Origin: Pardosa pseudoannulata
Taxonomy: Eukaryota > Arthropoda > Arachnida > Araneae > Lycosidae
Reading direction: 5' to 3'
NCBI GenBank assembly: GCA_032207245.1
Contig: CM063504.1
Span: 85,115,624 to 85,179,623 of the forward strand
Length of the DNA stretch: 64,000 bases
Under the pieces are notes generated by a model that saw only the letters and a list, made by a program, of their open reading frames with translations, was not told where the DNA came from and did no database searches. A program made the position numbers and the translations under genes. This document shows positions 62,749-64,000 of this stretch, piece after piece (within the stretch, counting starts at the first letter, position 1; each line of letters opens with the position of its first letter).

Positions 62749-62910
62749 ATGGCGTCGGGTGAATTAAAGAGAAAAATATTGAATTTATGTACGAGAGAGG
62801 GGGGACTAAAAGAAAGTAAACTGCTGATTTATTGTGTTTGTCTTCGACGGAGAAGTAAATGGGTTATTTTAATGATGACATATGCTTCTGTTTTCGACTT
62901 TTATGTATGA
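62749..62910 (+). CDS. hypothetical 53-codon ORF, possible first exon
   Basis: The ATG sits in a strong initiation context (AACATGG) and opens a 53-residue frame beginning MASGELKRKILNLCTREGG and ending at TGA 62908-62910. The first 40 residues are basic and not of the I/Y/F/N-rich type that random AT-rich DNA gives. I recognise no domain, signal peptide or membrane segment. Position downstream of a CpG-containing island with a CRE palindrome is what one would expect of a first exon, and GT dinucleotides within the frame could serve as a donor. A chance ORF remains the more likely explanation without transcript evidence. Confidence 0.2.
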   Translation: MASGELKRKILNLCTREGGLKESKLLIYCVCLRRRSKWVILMMTYASVFDFYV

Positions 62911-63101
62911 TTCGTCAAGGGAAAAAATGAATTATAAATCTGTGCTATCGTTTCCCTTTTTTCCCCTACAGTTTTTGTTATCCAAAATATGATATAAAAC
63001 CTTACTTGTGTTTTGTTAGGTTTCAAATTTTCTATATTGCCTATCTGAAATTATTTAAATCAAAACCCTGCAGTTTTCTGAAATCTAAGATAGGTGTTTA
63101 C

Positions 63102-63168
63102 AGTGATCCCTCGTTTTTCGCGGTTAATGGTGACCAGAACCTGCCCCGAAAGCTGAAAAATCCCCGTC
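63102..63168 (+). mobile_element. Tigger-type terminal fragment
   Basis: CAGTGATCCCTCGTTTTTCG followed by CGGTTAATGGTGACCAGAAC is one end of the Tigger type seen at 50656 and 63734, after TA. Only about 65 bp remain before it runs into mariner MITE sequence. Confidence 0.75.
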
Positions 63169-63275
63169 TTGTCTCCCGTCTTGTTTAATCTTCCTACAAA
63201 ATGTGGCGCCATTCTCGCAAATAGATCGCGCTACAGAACACTTTGAGCAATGTCAGTTTAATTATGGCCACCCGG
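63165..63275 (-). mobile_element. mariner MITE arm fragment
   Basis: TCTCCCGTCTTGTTTAATCT through CTACAGAACACTTTGAGC to TTATGGCCACCCGG matches the right arm of 51478-52118 and ends before TA. Confidence 0.85.
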
Positions 63276-63733
63276 TATATACAATAAACAGCGAATATCA
63301 ACAACAGTGTCATTGGCCTAAATAAAAATGGAGACTGATTGAATTTGGATCAAAATGGTAGAAATTTTATTATATTTGTATAGATAGAATAAATGAAACG
63401 AATAATCTTGGGGATTGAATACAATGATTCGTGCTTTCTCAAAGTACACTATAATACCTATTTATTAAATAGGAAATAGAAATTTCTAATTACAAATGAA
63501 CTAATGACACCAATTTAACTTTAAACAGGCTTATTCATAATTTAAACATTATTCTTTGCATGGAAATTGTCTTCTGACGAATTGTAAAAGTTATTTAAGA
63601 CAAATGGGTTAAACTTCAATTGAATTCACTTAAAAAGTCTGTGGAATTCGTAAATTAACAAAAGTAGGTCGTAGTGCTCCCACCAAATCAAACTTAAAGG
63701 GACTGTAAAGCGTTTCTGTAAATTATTAACTTA
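63276..63733. repeat. unique part of inverted duplication, copy 2
   Basis: Reverse complement of about 50657-51120, including the SINE tail fragment (63659-63697, GTAGGTCGTAGTGCTCCCAC). Homology continues into the Tigger end that follows. Confidence 0.85.
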
Positions 63734-64000
63734 CAGTGATCCCTCATTTCCCGCGGTTAATGGGAAAAACCGAAAAACGCGAAGTTGGATTTGCCCCTAG
63801 AAATTTTCGTGTATGCAGGTACACGAATGTTTAAATATGTAAACAGTATTAATACTTTACACATTTAAGACAAAACTTACAGCAATATACGTATTTACTT
63901 AAACGCATCAGTGATAATTAATAAGGTTAATTACAAAACCTTATAGAGTAATAATCAATATTTCTTTCTGAGATAGAAGAGTCTTGTGTTAGTGGCGGAG
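63734..64000 (-). mobile_element. Tigger-type element, partial, runs off the window
   Basis: It starts CAGTGATCCCTCATTTCCCG after TA (63732-63733) and is the reverse complement of 50381-50656, reaching the codons for the transposase tail near the window edge. The remainder lies beyond position 64000. Confidence 0.85.

Overview
The window is strongly AT-rich eukaryotic DNA with no confidently identifiable host protein-coding gene. It is packed with transposable-element remnants, long (TA)n microsatellites and two satellite arrays. The mix of families (Tigger/pogo, hAT, mariner/Tc1, piggyBac-like and Ginger1-like DNA transposons, an R1/jockey-type LINE 3' end, and a tRNA-derived SINE with a short AAACC-rich tail) fits an arthropod. 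A chelicerate such as a spider is my best guess, but that is an inference from repeat style and not shown by a host gene. Nearly all coding potential is broken transposase, or translation of TA repeats or satellites.

Layout. 0-10 kb: a locally duplicated sequence, an LTR-like repeat, a long-TIR mariner deletion derivative (2328-2919), a hAT fragment with a perfect 8-bp target duplication (4127-4838), a SINE, TA arrays and a 0.84-kb Tigger derivative (8954-9792). 10-20 kb: two hAT elements with near-perfect target duplications (10597-11565, 13221-14227), an isolated GC-rich tract, a complex CpG-bearing island (14280-14710), a 201-bp satellite (16528-18325), a TTAA-flanked piggyBac-like element containing a large TA array (18590-19492), and an LTR-like piece. 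20-23 kb: a Tigger derivative interrupted by a second TTAA-flanked element and abutted by a Ginger1-like element with a palindromic terminus. 23-36 kb: mostly featureless AT-rich DNA, with a MITE, a 5'-truncated Tigger, SINE copies (one with a perfect 13-bp target duplication) and a TA-flanked repeat.

36-44 kb: a hAT-like element with a nested pogo element, an LTR-like block with several TATA motifs, a 174-bp satellite with mixed monomer variants (40642-43115), and a 5'-truncated LINE on the minus strand. 45-52 kb: a duplicated 0.37-kb sequence with a perfect 18-bp hairpin, a small hAT with a perfect target duplication, a Tigger C-terminal remnant, and a long-TIR mariner MITE. 52-64 kb: a Tigger carrying a nested hAT and a nested SINE, a Tc1 deletion derivative, a second MITE copy, a hAT with an internal tandem duplication, a rearranged copy of the TA-flanked repeat, and a complex island with a CRE palindrome and a short Kozak-started ORF. 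The last 0.75 kb is an inverted copy of 50381-51143.

No set of genes works together here. The window reads as gene-poor or intronic DNA whose history is nested insertion. The nesting and target duplications allow several insertion events to be ordered. No previously undescribed functional system is supported; the most distinctive signals are the two satellites, the Ginger1-like element, the repeat family with an inverted internal block, and the nested composites.
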